This document shows positions 26,318-38,962 of a stretch of 64,000 bases of DNA, one piece after another. Made by a program: the position numbers and the translations under genes. Under the pieces are notes generated by a model, which worked only from the letters and a program-made list of their open reading frames with translations, was not told the origin of the DNA and searched no databases. Origin of the DNA: Dryomyza anilis (taxonomy: Eukaryota; Arthropoda; Insecta; Diptera; Dryomyzidae); assembly GCA_951804985.1 (NCBI GenBank), contig OX638136.1:3227852-3291851 (forward strand), given 5' to 3'. Each line of letters begins with the position of its first letter. The stretch's first letter is position 1.

Positions 26318-26575
26318 AAAGATCTACGCAAAGAATTCTCCAAATATCTGCTCTACGAATATGAGGATCCACGATTTAAGATAGGCATCGGACCGCTGTA
26401 CGGTGGGTGATATAAATCCTTCGAGGAGACGGAATCCTTTCAGGAGAATCATCGGCAGCAACTGCCGAAAGTTCGAACAATCGTCAATCATGCTCACAGA
26501 CGACAAATAGCCAAGGATTTATTTAAATTGTTTTTGCTGGGCATTGGAATGCATGTGGAGTTGGCAGAATCAGCG
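26318..26575 (+). pseudogene. Exon A, U4 copy
   Basis: Same as U3 apart from a TTT-to-TAT change (F to Y) in the SKFLLY segment. The shared TGA and the donor GTGAGT are present. Confidence 0.55.
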
Positions 26576-28508
26576 GTGAGTTTTTTTTTTAAACCTATTA
26601 TTACTGAAAAATTTGCTATTAATTTTTTAAAAATATATACAAAAAAAATTAAAATGATTCATTAAAACACATTACAGCATTTATGAATTTATTAAATATT
26701 TAATTTATTTATTCATAAAATATGAAACAACGATTTAAAGCTTTTATAAAGTTATGTAATTGTATTCATAATATATAGAAAATACACAAAAAGTTTGGTA
26801 TTCTGAATTTTGGTAAACGGCAGCAGTGAAATAACACGTATGGAACATTATTCATTTTTTATATTGAAGGCAATTTTTTAACTTAAATCGACTATTTTCA
26901 ATAAAATTATTATTACTCAAAGTCTAAAAAGTTACCACTAGATTTCCTTTTTTTATTAAACTAAAACACGTAAAATGTAGATTTTTTTAATATAAGTAAT
27001 TCTAACTGTCGAAATTTTCTAATATTATTTTAATGAGTTTGTAATAACATTTTTGTATTATTGCACTTACAATTATCTTTAAAATCGTATTATTAGTACA
27101 TATTAAAATTCTGTACTCCTAGTCTAAAACACGTTCAATCCAAAAGTTGATGCACATCCCAATTTATTCAAGAAAATGTTTCGGATATCCCTTCCGAGTA
27201 TTTTAAGATAAAAATAAATAAAAAGTCGTTGGTAGATTTTATAAAATATCCTGGTTTAATAATTTGTTTGATTTTTTGATTTATTTTTAATTATAAATTG
27301 AATGTATTTTTTTTTTTTTTTGCTTAAACTATTAAGTTTTTCCATCATTATTGGTTCATAACAAAAGCGTTTAAATTGTTTTTTCAAAAATAGTCTTTAA
27401 TTATTTAATTATCTTTAAAATGATATATCAGACTTATCTTTTCGGATATTTCGGAAAATTGCGATTTATATTTTCATCTTCTTAACAAAAAAATTTAAAG
27501 ATTGTCATAACTCAAAAAAGCGATTTTGAAGAAAACGCGTTTAAAATTTTCAATTGACTCTCATCTTGCATATGAAATGTATGGGACCTTTGAAATGAAG
27601 AAAATGATATAACTGACAATTCTGCATTATGCATCATTAACTCAAAAATAACATTTTTGAGTTATGACACTCTTGTAGTAAATGAGCGATATATATACAT
27701 ATATATGACAATTATTAAATCCGGAACATGGCCCAGGAACATTTTCTTTTGAATTGATTACAATGTCTACAAAGATTTCATAAATGACGTCATACAGAGT
27801 TTTTCGTGCGCAAAAAATGTATGAACAGATCGTATCTAATAATATGTTGCCTGCAATATACATTTGTTCCCTGTACGCATCAATACTTTTATAGCATTAA
27901 AAATTTGTATTTTTTTCATTTCAGTGGCTTTCTGCAGACCTATAACTTCCTGCGCAATACAATGAAATTCATTTGTACAAAATTCTCGGGAATTCTCCAA
28001 CAGGTAATATTCATATATCATCGTTGTAGAAGTAAAACTAACCAAATACATTTTTCCTAGTTTATGAATTTAGTTATGCCTTTTGAAATATTAACATGCT
28101 TACCATCTATCACATGTTTTTTCTTCATCGAACAGAAATTGTCAGATATATTACACGGATATGGTTAAAAAATTATTATCTATGAATTAAAATGAATTGA
28201 AACCTGTCACTTGCATTTGTTGGATGATTGTGGCCAGTTCGATGGGGCACAGCTGTTGTTGGTCACGTTTATTGAAGGCAAATCCTTTTCGACATATCAA
28301 CCGCTCGACGTACGCCATATATCTGCTGAATCCATTAATTATAACAATATTTGTCGGTCTCATGGAATCAAGTCAGCAAGTGAATGGATTTTCGCTGTTG
28401 CGTTTATTGTAAACATTTCAATATCAATCTTTTTAAACAAATATTCTTCTTTTACAGGTACTGTACTTCTGTGGCTTTGAAATTATAACTTATCTGTTGG
28501 CAATATTT

Positions 28509-28513
28509 ATGTC
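28509..28513. repeat. Target-site duplication ATGTC (left)
   Basis: Matches 34942-34946. The empty site in other units reads TTTATGTCAATG. Five bases is usual for BEL/Pao. Confidence 0.95.
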
Positions 28514-28988
28514 TGTTCGAATAAGTTATTATAATTATATTAAAATCATCAAGTTATTTGCTATAACATTAATTATGCATATGCATAAATTAGTATTAAA
28601 TTTTGTGCGTCGCTTTAAGTAGCGCTAAGCATTAGTATTTTGTATGTATACCAATGCTCTCTATTTAGTACAGATTATAAGAATACTAAATTTTGGTCTA
28701 AACCGGTTTTGACTCTTATAATTAGTTCTCTGAGAGAATGCATTGCTATATGTTAGTATGCTATATGTTAGTATGCTACTAGTTAGTAAGCAAGACCTTA
28801 TGTATATAAAATATTAGCATGTCGCAGAAAATGTATGCATTTCTCGTTCACTTAAATTTTGGACTGCATACGGTGAACATTGTTATTTAATTAATAAATT
28901 TATAATCTTTAATTTTCAGCTTCTTTTTTTTTTCTATTTAAACAAATTAAAAAAAATTTGTCAAAACAAATATAAAGTACTTTGTACA
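28514..28988 (+). repeat. 5' LTR of BEL/Pao element
   Basis: Starts TGTTCGAATAAG and ends CTTTGTACA. Holds a 16-bp palindrome TTATGCATATGCATAA (28573-28588), three 15-bp tandem repeats TGCTATATGTTAGTA-type (28744-28788), a TATATAAA box (28803-28810) and AATAAA (28893-28898). Confidence 0.95.
28803..28810 (+). promoter_or_regulatory. TATA box of the 5' LTR
   Basis: TATATAAA, with a plausible start region about 30 bases downstream. The same box is at 34757-34764 in the 3' LTR. Predicted from motif and position only. Confidence 0.5.
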
Positions 28989-28991
28989 TTT

Positions 28992-29009
28992 TGGTGCCGA
29001 AACCCGGGA
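28992..29009 (+). other. Primer binding site, tRNA-Phe type
   Basis: TGGTGCCGAAACCCGGGA begins 3 bases after the 5' LTR. It is complementary to the 3' end of insect tRNA-Phe (…CCCGGGTTTCGGCA plus CCA) as I recall it, over 18 bases. Confidence 0.75.
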
Positions 29010-29073
29010 ACTGATTAAGTTCACCCCTTTTTAATAAAATAATCAAATTCGAAAAATACATGCTGTATTTGCT

Positions 29074-29892
29074 TTGATATTAACTGCAGTTTTTTGTGCA
29101 TTAAAAAATAGAACTAACGTTATGGCTCTTGATAAGAGCATTGCAGAACAGCGTGCAAGTTTGGATCAACTTAAACAGTTCCACAATATTTTTACTAAAA
29201 AGAATAGCGCTATGAAAACACGAGGATATTTGAATGGAGTTTTGCAAGAAATTGAAAAATTGTGTACTTCATTTAAAATCAATCATGATGCAATTTGCGC
29301 CTTAATTCACGAAAATTCCTTAAATGCTTCTGATGTTCCGTACATAGCTGATAATTGTTATTTTGAATATTGTGAACTTTATCTTGATTTTAAAGGTGAA
29401 GTTTTGGAGTCTCTTCCAGAGACATCCACATCACCTCATGCTCTTTACAGTAGTACATTTTCACTACCAAACCGTAATGAAATAAGCACCAACATAGAGT
29501 CTAAACTACCAAAAATTTCATTGCCTAAGTTTTCTGGAGATTATATGGAATGGGTTCCATTTCAAGATATTTATTTATCGCTTGTTCATGATAACAATTC
29601 GCTATCTAAAATTCAAAAATTCTACTATTTGAAAGGTTCATTAATTGGCGAAGCAGCTAACTTGGTAAAAACTATAAGTGCTACTGAAGCCAATTACGAC
29701 TCAGCTTGGTCTATTCTAAAACGTAGGTATCACAATAAGCGTTTAATTGTGGATACACTAACTAAAAAACTTTTTAATATTCCAAAATCGGAAGGTAACT
29801 TCCGGGGAATAAAACAAATTCTTGATACAACGCAAGAATGTCTTTCATCTCAAATCTTGGTGTTTCTACTACTGATTGGGATCCGCTTCTGA
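29074..29892 (+). pseudogene. gag: gag, N-terminal part (frameshifted)
   Basis: Open for 272 codons. The likelier start is ATG at 29122 (MALDKSIAEQ), codon 17 of this frame. The region with LPKISLPKFSGDYMEW and WSILKRRYHNKR is the conserved BEL/Pao gag part (DUF1759-like), which forms the particle core in the cytoplasm. The frame leaves gag near 29850, and the last ~20 residues (ending LLLIGIRF) are out-of-frame sequence. The continuation is found at 29838-31376 in another frame. Confidence 0.85.
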
Positions 29893-31376
29893 TTTATTTA
29901 ATTGCTCAGAAACTCGATCTTGATACGAGAAAAGATTGGGAACAATCATTAAAGTCTTCGACTGAAGTCCCAGCAATTGCAGATATGTTTTCGTTCTTAG
30001 AAAGAACTTTTAGGACACTTGAATCTATTTATGAAGAGATTCCGTCTCCTTTAGTTAAAACTTCTAAAGGAAAATTTTCTAAAAATAAGAACAAAAACAA
30101 CAATTTTCATTCTAACCATTTAACACGATATCAGCCATGTGCCTATTGTGAAAAGACACATTTTTTAGCAAAATGTTTTAAATTTCTTGCCTTGTCGTCA
30201 GATTTAAAGTATGAATTTGTTACAAAAAATAAACTTTGTCATAATTGCCTTTCAGCAGGTCACAATTATAATGATTGTAAATCAACTTATCGTTGCAATA
30301 TTTGTAAAAAGCAACATCACAGCTTATTGCACGTTGATGAAAATCACACGACAAATGCATCTACTTCTCAAGCTGCTGACAGATCATTAAACAGTCATCA
30401 TGAAATTTGTAGTAATAATTCCACTCATAATACGCAAATGTTTCCAAATGTGTTGCTTTCAACAATACGATTGATGATTAAGTCCACGAGTGGACAATTT
30501 ATTCTCAGGGCACTTCTAGATCAGGGTTCTCAAGCTACTTTAATAACCGAAAAGGCTGTTCAACTTCTCAAACTGGGAAAAAATCGAGTTAATTGCAATG
30601 TATCAGGCGTAGGTGATAACAGCGACACACTTTGTCGCAGCAGTGTTTTTTTAAACATATTTTCATTGCAAAATAAACAAATATTAGAGTGCAACGCTCT
30701 TGTGTTAAACAATTTATCAGCATATGTTCCAAAGGCCTCCAAATTAAACATTTCGGTTGAAGGTATCGAAGTTGATTTTCTTGCTGATCCACATTACAAT
30801 AAAGCCGATCCAATTGATTTGCTTCTTGGATCCGATGTTTTTAGTAAAATTGTTATTGCTGGTCAGTCCTTCATTCATAACCAATTGTTTTATCAAAACA
30901 CCTACTTTGGTTGGGTTTTATCTGGACCTACAGGACAAATCAATACTCAGAATGTAGTGGTGAATAATATATATTTAGAAAATATATTACGATCCTTTTG
31001 GGAACAAGAAGAGGTAACGTGTAAACGAGAGTTAACAACAGAAGAAGAAAATTGTGAAAAATATTTCAGTAGCACAACTAAGCGTACTTTTTCTGGTCGT
31101 TACATTGTCAATCTTCCCTTCAGATCAGCTCTGGAAAACAATTCCAATCCATCGTTGTGTAATAACCACTTTAATGCGTTGAAACGATTGCATAATCTAG
31201 AATCATCATTTAATAAGCGACCGTCTTTTCATAATGCTTATAAGGACTTTTTACAAGAATATGAACAATTAAATCACATGTCAAAAATCGGAAAATATCC
31301 CGATGACCTCACAAATTATTCATTTTTTTGCCACTCCATGGCGTTTTTAAAGAAACTAGCACTACAACGAAATTAA
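29838..31376 (+). pseudogene. gag C-terminus, zinc knuckles and protease (frameshifted)
   Basis: 512 codons. Residues 1-75 continue gag. Cysteine-rich knuckles follow: CAYC at 101-104 and a CX2CX4HX4C motif CHNCLSAGHNYNDC at 134-147, which would bind the RNA genome. An aspartic protease follows with active-site segment LLDQGSQ at 226-232 (DQG in place of the common DSG/DTG) and LLLGSDVF downstream. The RT connection (RYIVNLPF) begins near residue 415. The frame is lost at a T7 run (31323-31329), so the last ~15 residues are not genuine. The ATG at 29838 is not a real start, only the first one in this frame. Confidence 0.85.
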
Positions 31377-32176
31377 GAGTAGTGTTTGATGGAAGTAGTA
31401 AACTTCCTGGTTACAATTCTATTAACGATGAGTTATGTCCTGGACCTGCATTACAAAATGATATGCCTAAAATCATTACGCGTTGGCGAAGGCACAAGTT
31501 CGCTTTTAGCGCAGACATCGAAAAGATGTTTAGACAAATTCAGGTTGCTTCAGAGCACCAGAATTATCAACAAATACTATGGCGTCATAATATTAGTGAT
31601 GACGTTTGCATTTATAAAATGAACACTGTCACCTATGGTACAACGTCAGCTCCATATCTTTCAATAAGGGTTCTTCAACAATTAGCTAATGATTACATAG
31701 ATATATATCCAAAAGCAGCAAAAGTTTTGCTTTTAGATTCATATGTGGATGATATAATGTCCGGCTCAGATACTTTATCAGACGCCCTAGCATTACATAA
31801 AGACTTATGTTTGCTACTAAATAAAGGTGAATTCACTCTACGAAAATGGATATCTCATTCAGCTGAATTTATTGAAGAAATCCCACCAGATCTAAGAGAA
31901 AATTCGAATACACTTGATTTCAATGATAACAATATTGTTAAAACACTTGGAGTTCAGTGGAACACCACCTCAGATTCTTTTACATTTAAATTGCATTTAG
32001 ACGAACCTAAAAATATAACAAAACGATCTATATTATCCGATTCAGCTCGTCTTTTCGACCCATTAGGGTGGTTGACCCCCTCTACTGTTATTTCAAAAAT
32101 ATTATTTCAAAAATTGTGGTTAGCAGGAGTTGATTGGATGATAAGGTCCCCAGTGACATTCAAACAGATTGGATAA
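31328..32176 (+). pseudogene. pol: Reverse transcriptase domain (frameshifted)
   Basis: 282 codons following directly from the previous frame. KLRVVFDGSSK at 15-25, FSADIEKMFRQI at 60-71 and YVDD at 139-142 are RT motifs, with the two aspartates of the active site present. LGVQWN and DPLGWLTP follow, leading into the connection before RNase H. Copies the RNA into DNA in the particle. The frame breaks near 32136 in a short G run. The first codon here is simply the first in-frame ATG. Confidence 0.9.
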
Positions 32177-32745
32177 ATTATAGATCTTCTTTGAAGCTAA
32201 TTCAAGAAATCAAAATTTCTAGATGGTTTGGATATCGGCCAGATACAACATTTGAATTGCACTGCTTCTGCGATGCCTCACAAGCAGCGTATGCTGCAGT
32301 TGTTTATGCAAGAATTCAGTCTAGCAGCGAAGTATTTATAAATATTTTACAAGCTAAATCTAAGCTAGCGCCTGTAAAAACAATATCCATTCCTAAGCTA
32401 GAGCTTTGTGCTGCTACCTTGTTAGCTAAACTTGTATCAACAGTCAAAGAATCATTTGATTCAAATTTAATTTCAAATATAACGTACTGGAGCGATAGTA
32501 CCACTGTCTTAAGTTGGATAAGACAACCGCCAGCTCGTTGGAGTGTTTATGTTGCCAATAGAGTCGGAGAAATTCAAAGATATACAAACATAGTTCAATG
32601 GAAGTATGTACCATCGGCTGAAAACCCAGCAGATTGTGCTTCACGAGGTAAAATGCCCGCCGATTTAAAAGATTTTAATTTATGGTGGCATGGCCCACAA
32701 TTTCTGAAATTGCCATCGTCTTCATGGCCAAAAAAATATTTCTGA
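32134..32745 (+). pseudogene. pol: RNase H domain of pol (frameshifted)
   Basis: 203 codons. The catalytic acidic residues are visible: D47 in CFCDASQ, E90 in KLELCAATL, D121 in YWSDSTTVL and D167 in ENPADCAS. Degrades RNA in the RNA-DNA hybrid. The frame ends at a stop just after an A7 run (32730-32736), where one A too many would explain the shift into the integrase frame. Confidence 0.9.
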
Positions 32746-32785
32746 TTATCAGACTACTTTAGAAGAGCGAAAACATAAAGTTATA

Positions 32786-34396
32786 TTGCATGCAACGCAA
32801 GTAGTATCCTACCCCGATATTTTTCTTAAATTCTCCTCTTTCAATAAGTTGCTTCTTGTTGGTACGACGTGCTACAGATTTATTCGAAACTGTAAGGAAA
32901 ATAAAAATTGTAAAGATGTTGGTAGTCTTACATCAAAATCAGTCCGAACAACTATGTATTCGTTCGTTAAAATAATTCAAAAGATTGACTTTAATGCAGA
33001 TTACAATAAACTTTTGTTGCATAAAGAAATCAGCAACAAAACCTTGCTTAAACTCATGGCATTTATTGACGAATCAGGTTTACTGCGAGTGGGAGGTCGA
33101 TTGCAAAATTCTCAATTTTCTTTTGAAAAGAAACATCCACTACTTTTGACTAACCCATTGTCAAAATTAATAATTTTAGATGCACATGAGAGAACATTGC
33201 ACGGTGGTATAACTTTAACAATGTCTTATGTGAATCGTACATTTTGGATTTTATCAGGCACTCAATTAGCCAAAACGTTATTAGGAAAATGTATGATTTG
33301 TTTCAAATATACTGCGAAAACTTCGCAACAAATAATGGGCAATCTACCACCTGTTCGTCTCAATGTCACGAGGCCCTTTAAGCACAGTGGAGTAGATTAC
33401 GCTGGTCCCATTTCCATTAAAAATTCTTCACTTAGATCTGCTGTCATATCTAAAGGATATATTTGTCTATTTGTGTGTATGGTCACAAAAGCTTTACATT
33501 TGGAAGTTGTGTCTGACTTGACCACTACCGCGTTTTTAGCAGCTTTTAGACGGTTTGTGTCAAGAAGAGGTAGTTGCACAGATATTTACTCTGATTGCGG
33601 CACTAATTTTGTTGGCGCATCTAAGGAATTGAAAGTACTCTTACATAAATCAGAATCATCATTGCCAAATGAACTGCTTGACACTCTTTCGATGATTGGT
33701 ACTGATTGGCATTTTATTCCTCCTGCTTCTCCAAATTTTGGTGGTCTTTGGGAAGCAGGTGTAAAATCGGTTAAATATCACCTAAAACGAATTATAGCTG
33801 ATCGAATTTTAAGCTTTGAAGAACTTGCCACATTACTTTGTCAAATAGAGGGATGTCTGAATTCCAGGCCCCTTTGTCCGCTCACATCTGATCCTAGAGA
33901 TACTGATGCCTTAACACCAGCACACTTTTTGATAGGGGAACCAACCAATTGCTTACAGGAAGAAAATTTGTTAGATGTAAACATTAATCGTTTGACCCGA
34001 TGGAAATCTATTGAGAAATTAAAACAACATTTTTGGAATCGCTGGTATTCCGAATATTTAAATAGATTGCAGGCTAGACCAAAATGGCTGCACGCGAAAC
34101 CAGATGCTAAAATAGGAGATTTGGTCCTTATTGCCGATGAACGATATGCTCCTGGACAGTGGGCATTAGGAAGGATTAGTGACATTCACCCTGGAGCTGA
34201 CGGACGTGTTCGAGTAGTTTCTATTATTTCAAAAAACAAACTTATTAAAAGACCAATTTCTAAAATCTGTTTTTTACCTTCAGATGAACCTATTAATGAA
34301 ACTGGATATAAAAAATCGTTGTCTAAATCCACGGATAATGAGATGGAGCCTACTGAATCGCGCTGTGAGTCGGAGCATAGCGAAGTTTTGACTTGA
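32786..34396 (+). pseudogene. pol: Integrase part of pol
   Basis: 536 codons, the longest frame. An HHCC zinc-binding module (H134, H139, C169, C172) precedes the catalytic core with D204 (SGVDYAG), D270 (YSDCGTNFVG) and E323 (GLWEAG). The C-terminal part (GDLVLIADE, GQWALGRI) is typical of BEL/Pao integrases. Joins the DNA copy to the host genome in the nucleus. This part has no internal stop. The frame is open back past 32786 to the A7 run, so the listed start is not biological. Confidence 0.9.
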
Positions 34397-34458
34397 CTAA
34401 ATCACTCCCAACGATAGGCCGTCTTGTTATTACCTGGAACAAGAACAGCTGTTCTTAT

Positions 34459-34467
34459 GGGGGAGAA
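34459..34467 (+). other. Polypurine tract GGGGGAGAA
   Basis: Lies directly before the 3' LTR at 34468, as needed for priming second-strand DNA. Confidence 0.8.
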
Positions 34468-34941
34468 TGTTCGAATAAGTTATTATAATTATATTAAAAT
34501 CATCAAGTTATTTGCTATAACATTAATTATGCATATGCATAAATTAGTATTAAATTTTGTGCGTCGCTTTAAGTAGCGCTAAGCATTAGTATTTTGTATG
34601 TATACCAATGCTCTCTATTTAGTACAGATTATAAGAATACTAAATTTTGGTCTAAACCGGTTTTGACTCTTATAATTAGTTCTCTGAGAGAATGCATTGC
34701 TATATGTTAGTATGCTATATGTTAGTATGCTACTAGTTAGTAAGCAAGACCTTATGTATATAAAATATTAGCATGTCGCAGAAAATGTATGCATTTCTCG
34801 TTCACTTAAATTTTGGACTGCATACGGTGAACATTGTTATTTAATTAATAAATTTATAATCTTTAATTTTCAGCTTCTTTTTTTTTCTATTTAAACAAAT
34901 TAAAAAAAATTTGTCAAAACAAATATAAAGTACTTTGTACA
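34468..34941 (+). repeat. 3' LTR of BEL/Pao element
   Basis: 474 bp, identical to the 5' LTR by eye apart from one T fewer in the T run near the end (9 against 10). The three 15-bp repeats lie at 34698-34742. Confidence 0.95.
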
Positions 34942-34946
34942 ATGTC
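34942..34946. repeat. Target-site duplication ATGTC (right)
   Basis: Right copy of the duplication, followed by the AATGATCTTTG host sequence of exon E. Confidence 0.95.
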
Positions 34947-37900
34947 AATGATCTTTGAATTTCCTTTCTGCAATTTGTCAAATTTTATAAGTAATTATGG
35001 TAAAAATAAAATGGTTTAAATGTAAAATGGGAATTGGAATGATGTTGTTTTAATAAAAGAAATGTAAAAATTACAGTACTAAATACGATTTTCCTCTTTC
35101 GAACTTATGTAAATGTATACATGAATTCGAATTCTGCATATTTGGCATATAAATTATATAACTTCAAAACTGATCTGTAGATTTCGTTATTTTTATTACT
35201 AAATAAAAAAAAATATCAAGATATAGTTATGCATTATAAAATGTGTTCTATTGATTCACAAAACATTTGTAGAAATATTTAAACTTCGACAATTTTTGGA
35301 ATCGGGAACCGATATAGTTATGATTTTTTATTATTTTTGACCCCATTAATAGTGATCTAGTGATCTGAATTAAGTTAGTGTAATTGAAGGATATCGTTTG
35401 CAGTTATTGACATAATTTAACAAAAAAAAGGCACAAAAGTATAAAATTATAAAAAAATTGTAATTTTTGGCATGTAATTTCACCTAATCCTAGAACGATA
35501 TATTGTACCATATTGAATATGATTAGAAAATAGGTACGAACTAAGGATATCGCTTGCATTATTTGGAATAAATTTACAAACAAATTAGAATAAAACTGGT
35601 AATTTTGCCATGTAAATTCTTCTAATCCGGGAACGATATCGGGATCATATATTTTTAACACATTGATATACATAAAACTTTGGATTTTTAGTCATATAAG
35701 TATAAAATATGTGAAAATGGTTTCATTCTTTAACGGATACACCAACTATTCATCAATTTCACAATTTTAGGTATTTTTCGGAGATTATAAGATTTTTTTG
35801 AAAAAAAAAAAATGTAAATTGACAAGATATATAAATATGATCCGAAAAAAAGACAAAAATAATATTTTTTTAATTATCTTTATTGGTTCCAATGTTATTA
35901 AAAGTTTATTTCCGAAAATATATAAAATTATGATCGACGTGCACGCCATCTCCCACATTAGCCGAAAATTTAAACGATAATGATTACATAGTCATTTAAA
36001 GAAATCAATATTTGGATGTTTTATTACATTATATATTAATATTAAAAAATAAGTGAAATTGGACAAAAGGCACGTCCACCTTCCATGTTACATTTAGCAT
36101 TACTTAGGCATTTGATAAGAATAACAATTAAAATAAATATATGATTTTAATATAAATATTAATAAATATAGAAAAATGTAAGATATTGAACAATAGATAC
36201 GCCCACCACATGTTTGTTCATTTTTGTAATATTTTATATTAAACTCGTTAATTCAATGAACATTGACTTCTTGAACGAATGTAGTAAATTTGAAGAAGTC
36301 TTTTACGCATTACAGTATTTGAACATTTACTAAGTAAGTATTACAAAATAAATTTGAATATTTAAATTAATTTTACAAACAAAATTTTAAAAATGATTTC
36401 TTGTTTCTTTTCCAGTTTCTTGCAGAGTTCGTAGAATATTTGAAATATATTTATTCTTGAATTTTTAAAATTGTTTATAATTATCTGAATTTAATTCTCG
36501 CGAATTTATGAAATGATAAATTCATGTATATAAATGTTCTTGATTACACAGAAATAAAAAACTGTGTACATATAACAAAAATGTTAATCAATCCAATTAA
36601 TTTTTAATTGAAACTCAGCCGATATAACTTTTAATTGTATTTTGTATTGAATTCAATATTCGTAATAATGAGACATTGTTAATTTAAGAAAATTTTTCAA
36701 CTTTTATTGTTATAATGAAATTAAAGTTGTTATATATATTAAATGTTTTATTGAGAATTAATTTATCATTAATTAATAAATTAATTACAAACAACAACTA
36801 AAAATTTATTTCGATCGACACGAATAGAAATTTAGTAAATATTTAGTAAATCCAATTAAAAATTTTTTACATAAGAATCATTTTTAATTGAATTAAATAT
36901 ATTAAAGCCTAAATCTCCTTCGTCGATATCGGTTCACGAATTTGCAATTATAAATCGTTTTACATTTAATTCATTATTAATTGTATTAAATATATTCAGA
37001 CCATTTTTATTTTCATACTTTTTTATATTCATGCCATCGAATTTGCAGAATCCGATGGTTAGATCGCTTTCAATATTCTGTGTATTACTACTAAATACCA
37101 ATGGAACCTTTCTTTATTAACTATAGACATCTGAAATAAAAAAAATCAAACCATTTTTATTACAGAATAAATAAAAATAAAAACTTATATTTAATTTGTA
37201 TTAAAAAAAATACATCGAAAAAAACAATAATACAATAAAAAATAATAGGAACATATTTTTTTTAGATTCAAATTCATTACATAATCAATACAAACAAAAT
37301 GTTTAAAAAAAACAATTCACTTTCAAAAACTAAAAGCAAAAACAAAATAAATTATATTATAATTAAAATCGAAAAATTATTAAATAAATATTTTTATCGA
37401 TATTTACCGATGAAGTAACACAGGAACACGAAGAATTTCCTGCCAAATATCAACATTTTTTGAAATCATCCTATATGCTTTATTATATTGATATAGTTAT
37501 AAGATATTTTTTTTTTCTTTAGAAGATAATTTGGTGGCAATTGTAAAGAGGTCAGTTTGATATATAATAGCGAATTACACTTTAAAACTGTATTCTTTAA
37601 AATCTAAGTTTTGAGATTTTACAAAATAGTTTTTAAAATCTTATTTATCATTTGTAACAGTTTTAGTTTGACGATTTGATAATTCATACTTAGTACTAAT
37701 TCCCTTAAATTGAAAACTTGACTGTTTTCTCGGTTGGACTTGGTCTTTCATTCCTTCCTTCGACGTTTTACGATATTTTTTTTACAAAATTATCGTAGAA
37801 TATTTTTTTCTATTCCGGTTTAGACTCCAAAAATGTGAATGTGTATTGATATATGATATATTATTGGTACATGAGTAGAAGCAAGACTTAGCATAAGTTT

Positions 37901-38705
37901 CTATTTAAATTTTTTTTTTGTGTATATTTTGTTTCAATAGTCCGTGGTAACGGTTTTACGCCGTTTCACTGCATGCTTTTATTGTTTTAAATATATTTGT
38001 TAAAGTGTCTGCTATAATTTGGAGGCAAGTTGTGGTCTTCTGTGGTGATTAACTCGAAAAACATGCGGTTTCAGGTTTTCATAAAATACATTTAGTGCGG
38101 ATTTTTCATTTTGATTTCTAAATAATTTTGTGATCAAGAATTTTATCACACATTATTAAAAAATAAAACAACTAATTAAGACTAATCTCAGGTCATCCGG
38201 TATAGACGGAGCCAGGGCTCGTCCTCTTTGTTCGACACCATAGCACATACGACAAAATTATACACTGAATTAGTAAAATATTGTAGCTCTGCATGTAAAA
38301 TATGCAAAAAAGTGATACCAGCAATCGTAATTATTCATATTCACATACGACAATCTTTTAATCAAGGTGACGATATGACAATCAGAAAATTGTCCTGAAT
38401 ATGTTCTGCAAATATACAGATAAATGAAAGTTTGTTCAAAGGAGTAAGGATTGTATGGAATGTTCTAAATTTTATAAAATTTTAATGGCAGATTTACTGC
38501 ATAGGCATATTTTTTAACTTACTTCACACCCTTTGTCTGTTTGAATTATGTCGATAAAATATATAATATTCATAATTTTACGGAATTATGCCTCAAACTT
38601 TAATCAAAACGAATAATGTATTTTTGCATATATTCGCATAACTTTTGATGGTAACTTTTTTAAATTTTATAATAATCATAAAAACCTATTTATATTGTTT
38701 TTAAA

Positions 38706-38962
38706 TTGCATTCACATTTCAATTTTTAATTTTTGCACTGCATTTGGACAAAAAAACGTAATTTGTATGACAGAAAATTGAATATAATTTTGTTTTGTAA
38801 ACAAAAACATTTTTCATAAATGTCGTGCTGCCATATTTTTAAAAATATATTTGTACGCATTTAAGTGGAGACTGTGAAACGCAAAAAAACTTAAGTAGAC
38901 AAAAAATCTTAAATGTTCCTCAACTCAAATTTTATTTAAGTGCTCACTGTGAAACCGGGCCT
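38706..38962. mobile_element. MITE, right-only remnant (U4)
   Basis: Same fusion point as in U3, so inherited from the same deleted ancestor. Confidence 0.75.

Larger units (their letters stand above)
28514..34941 (+). mobile_element. BEL/Pao LTR retrotransposon (recent, with frameshifts)
   Basis: 6,428 bp, bounded by TG...CA LTRs of 475 and 474 bp, flanked by a 5-bp target duplication ATGTC (28509-28513 and 34942-34946) and inserted in exon E of the U4 pseudogene. Domain order gag, zinc knuckles, protease, RT, RNase H, integrase is that of BEL/Pao, with no envelope gene. The two LTRs differ only in the length of one T run, so insertion is recent. Coding is split by four frameshifts near 29850, 31323-31329, 32136 and 32730-32736. 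Not autonomous if these are real. Confidence 0.95.
27925..35019 (+). pseudogene. nrf-6-like pseudogene, U4, interrupted by BEL/Pao
   Basis: Exons B 27925-28003, C 28136-28163, D remnant 28206-28412 (same deletion junction as U3), E starting 28458, broken at 28513 by the retrotransposon and resuming after 34946 to end at 35019. Exon B lacks 20 bases between two CAATACA repeats. This removes the TGA present in all other copies and changes the frame. Confidence 0.8.

Noticed and set aside
29838..31376. gag-protease frame as a domesticated host gene
   Set aside because: It sits between LTRs with a target duplication and is followed by RT, RNase H and integrase, so it is part of the retrotransposon.
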